From the NCBI GenBank assembly GCA_028697515.1, contig JAQVEY010000131.1:1-6803 (forward strand): DNA of 6,803 nucleotides, given 5' to 3'. This document shows, piece by piece, positions 6,500-6,803 of this stretch. The stretch's first letter is position 1; each line of letters begins with the position of its first letter. Both the position numbers and the translations under genes were made by a program. This stretch comes from Bacteroidales bacterium. GTDB taxonomy: Bacteria; Bacteroidota; Bacteroidia; Bacteroidales; ML635J-15. The notes beneath the pieces were generated by a model. That model was not told the DNA's origin. It did not search any database and saw nothing but the letters and a program-made list of their open reading frames with translations.

Positions 6500-6803
6500 T
6501 TAGATAAACAAATTTACTCCGGCTTGTTCTGCTTTTTCCATATATGTTGCAACGCCACCTATTTCGACACCGTCAATAAGTTCTTCTTTTTTTATTCCCA
6601 TTAAATCCATGCTCATTTGACAAGCTATAATTTTAACTCCTGCATCTGTAGCGGATTTTATCATTTCTTCAAGAGAGGCAATGTTTTTAGATTTCATGGT
6701 TTTCTTAATTAAGCTTCGACCAATTCCCATCATATGCAGCTTAGATAGTTTTAGTTTTTGTGAGTTGCTAGGGAGCATAAGTCCGAACATTTTATCCATA
6801 AAT
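6500..6803 (-). CDS. DsrE/DsrF-like sulfur-family protein, C-terminal portion (partial at window end)
   Basis: The frame ends with the TAA at 6502-6500 and stays open to the window edge. An ATG occurs at 6799-6797, but the family is usually about 150-160 residues, so I take this as an internal methionine and the first 50-60 residues as lying outside. The visible 100 residues show the end of a DsrE-fold protein: FGLMLP, a variable loop, then an MMGIGRSLIKKTMK helix. These are followed by SLEEMIKSATDAGVKIIACQMSMDLMGIKKEEL and GVEIGGVATYMEKAEQAGVNLFI. The C-(Q/T)-M-(S/T)-M-D-MGI motif around the cysteine (codon 6622-6620) is characteristic of this group, often annotated as DsrE/DsrF/DrsH-like or peroxiredoxin-family protein. 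Relatives carry or relay sulfur on cysteine in the cytoplasm, but the precise role of this subgroup is not established. It is upstream of dapF on the same strand and separated by a hairpin. Confidence 0.85.
   Translation of the reverse strand, partial: FMDKMFGLMLPSNSQKLKLSKLHMMGIGRSLIKKTMKSKNIASLEEMIKSATDAGVKIIACQMSMDLMGIKKEELIDGVEIGGVATYMEKAEQAGVNLFI

Noticed and set aside
6500..6799. The DsrE-like frame as a complete 99-residue gene starting at 6799
   Set aside because: The frame remains open to the window edge, and relatives have an N-terminal half of the fold that is missing here, so it is treated as truncated by the window.

Overview
This window looks like a chromosomal segment of a Bacteroidota organism, probably an environmental one; I cannot place it more finely. 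It is AT-rich. It encodes a protease with a type IX secretion (T9SS) C-terminal sorting tail, lipoproteins with acidic/lysine residues after the lipid cysteine, and a small beta-barrel protein with a terminal aromatic residue. There are no convincing Shine-Dalgarno sequences. An identical TATATTTG box, matching the Bacteroidota -7 consensus TAnnTTTG, lies before each of three plus-strand genes.

Layout. (1) 1-228, plus: C-terminal end of a probable tRNA1(Val) adenine-N6 methyltransferase, cut by the window edge. (2) 225-797, minus: a small exported beta-barrel protein whose stop codon overlaps the stop codon of gene 1. (3) 798-922: a divergent intergenic region. (4) 923-3541, plus: a secreted bacillopeptidase F-like subtilase with a T9SS tail. 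(5) 3605-4495 and 4611-5504, plus: two tandem paralogous lipoproteins with a DUF5011/HYR-like Ig domain and a shared, unrecognised C-terminal region. (6) 5532-5554: a strong intrinsic terminator closing the plus-strand block and abutting the end of dapF. (7) 5553-6329, minus: diaminopimelate epimerase. (8) 6330-6499: an intergenic region with a 10-bp perfect inverted repeat. (9) 6500-6803, minus: a DsrE/F-like small sulfur-family protein whose N-terminus lies outside the window.

How the genes relate. The edges are housekeeping genes: tRNA modification, lysine/peptidoglycan precursor synthesis and a probable sulfur-handling protein. The centre is a cell-surface block made of a T9SS-exported protease, two probably outer-membrane lipoproteins and a barrel protein. 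The protease and both lipoproteins each appear to have their own promoter, so nothing in the sequence proves they form one functional unit. The most distinctive item is the lipoprotein pair. The two align almost without gaps at about half identity, and their last 40 residues are about three quarters identical. I see no CRISPR array, tRNA, rRNA, insertion sequence or clear novel defence or mobile system.
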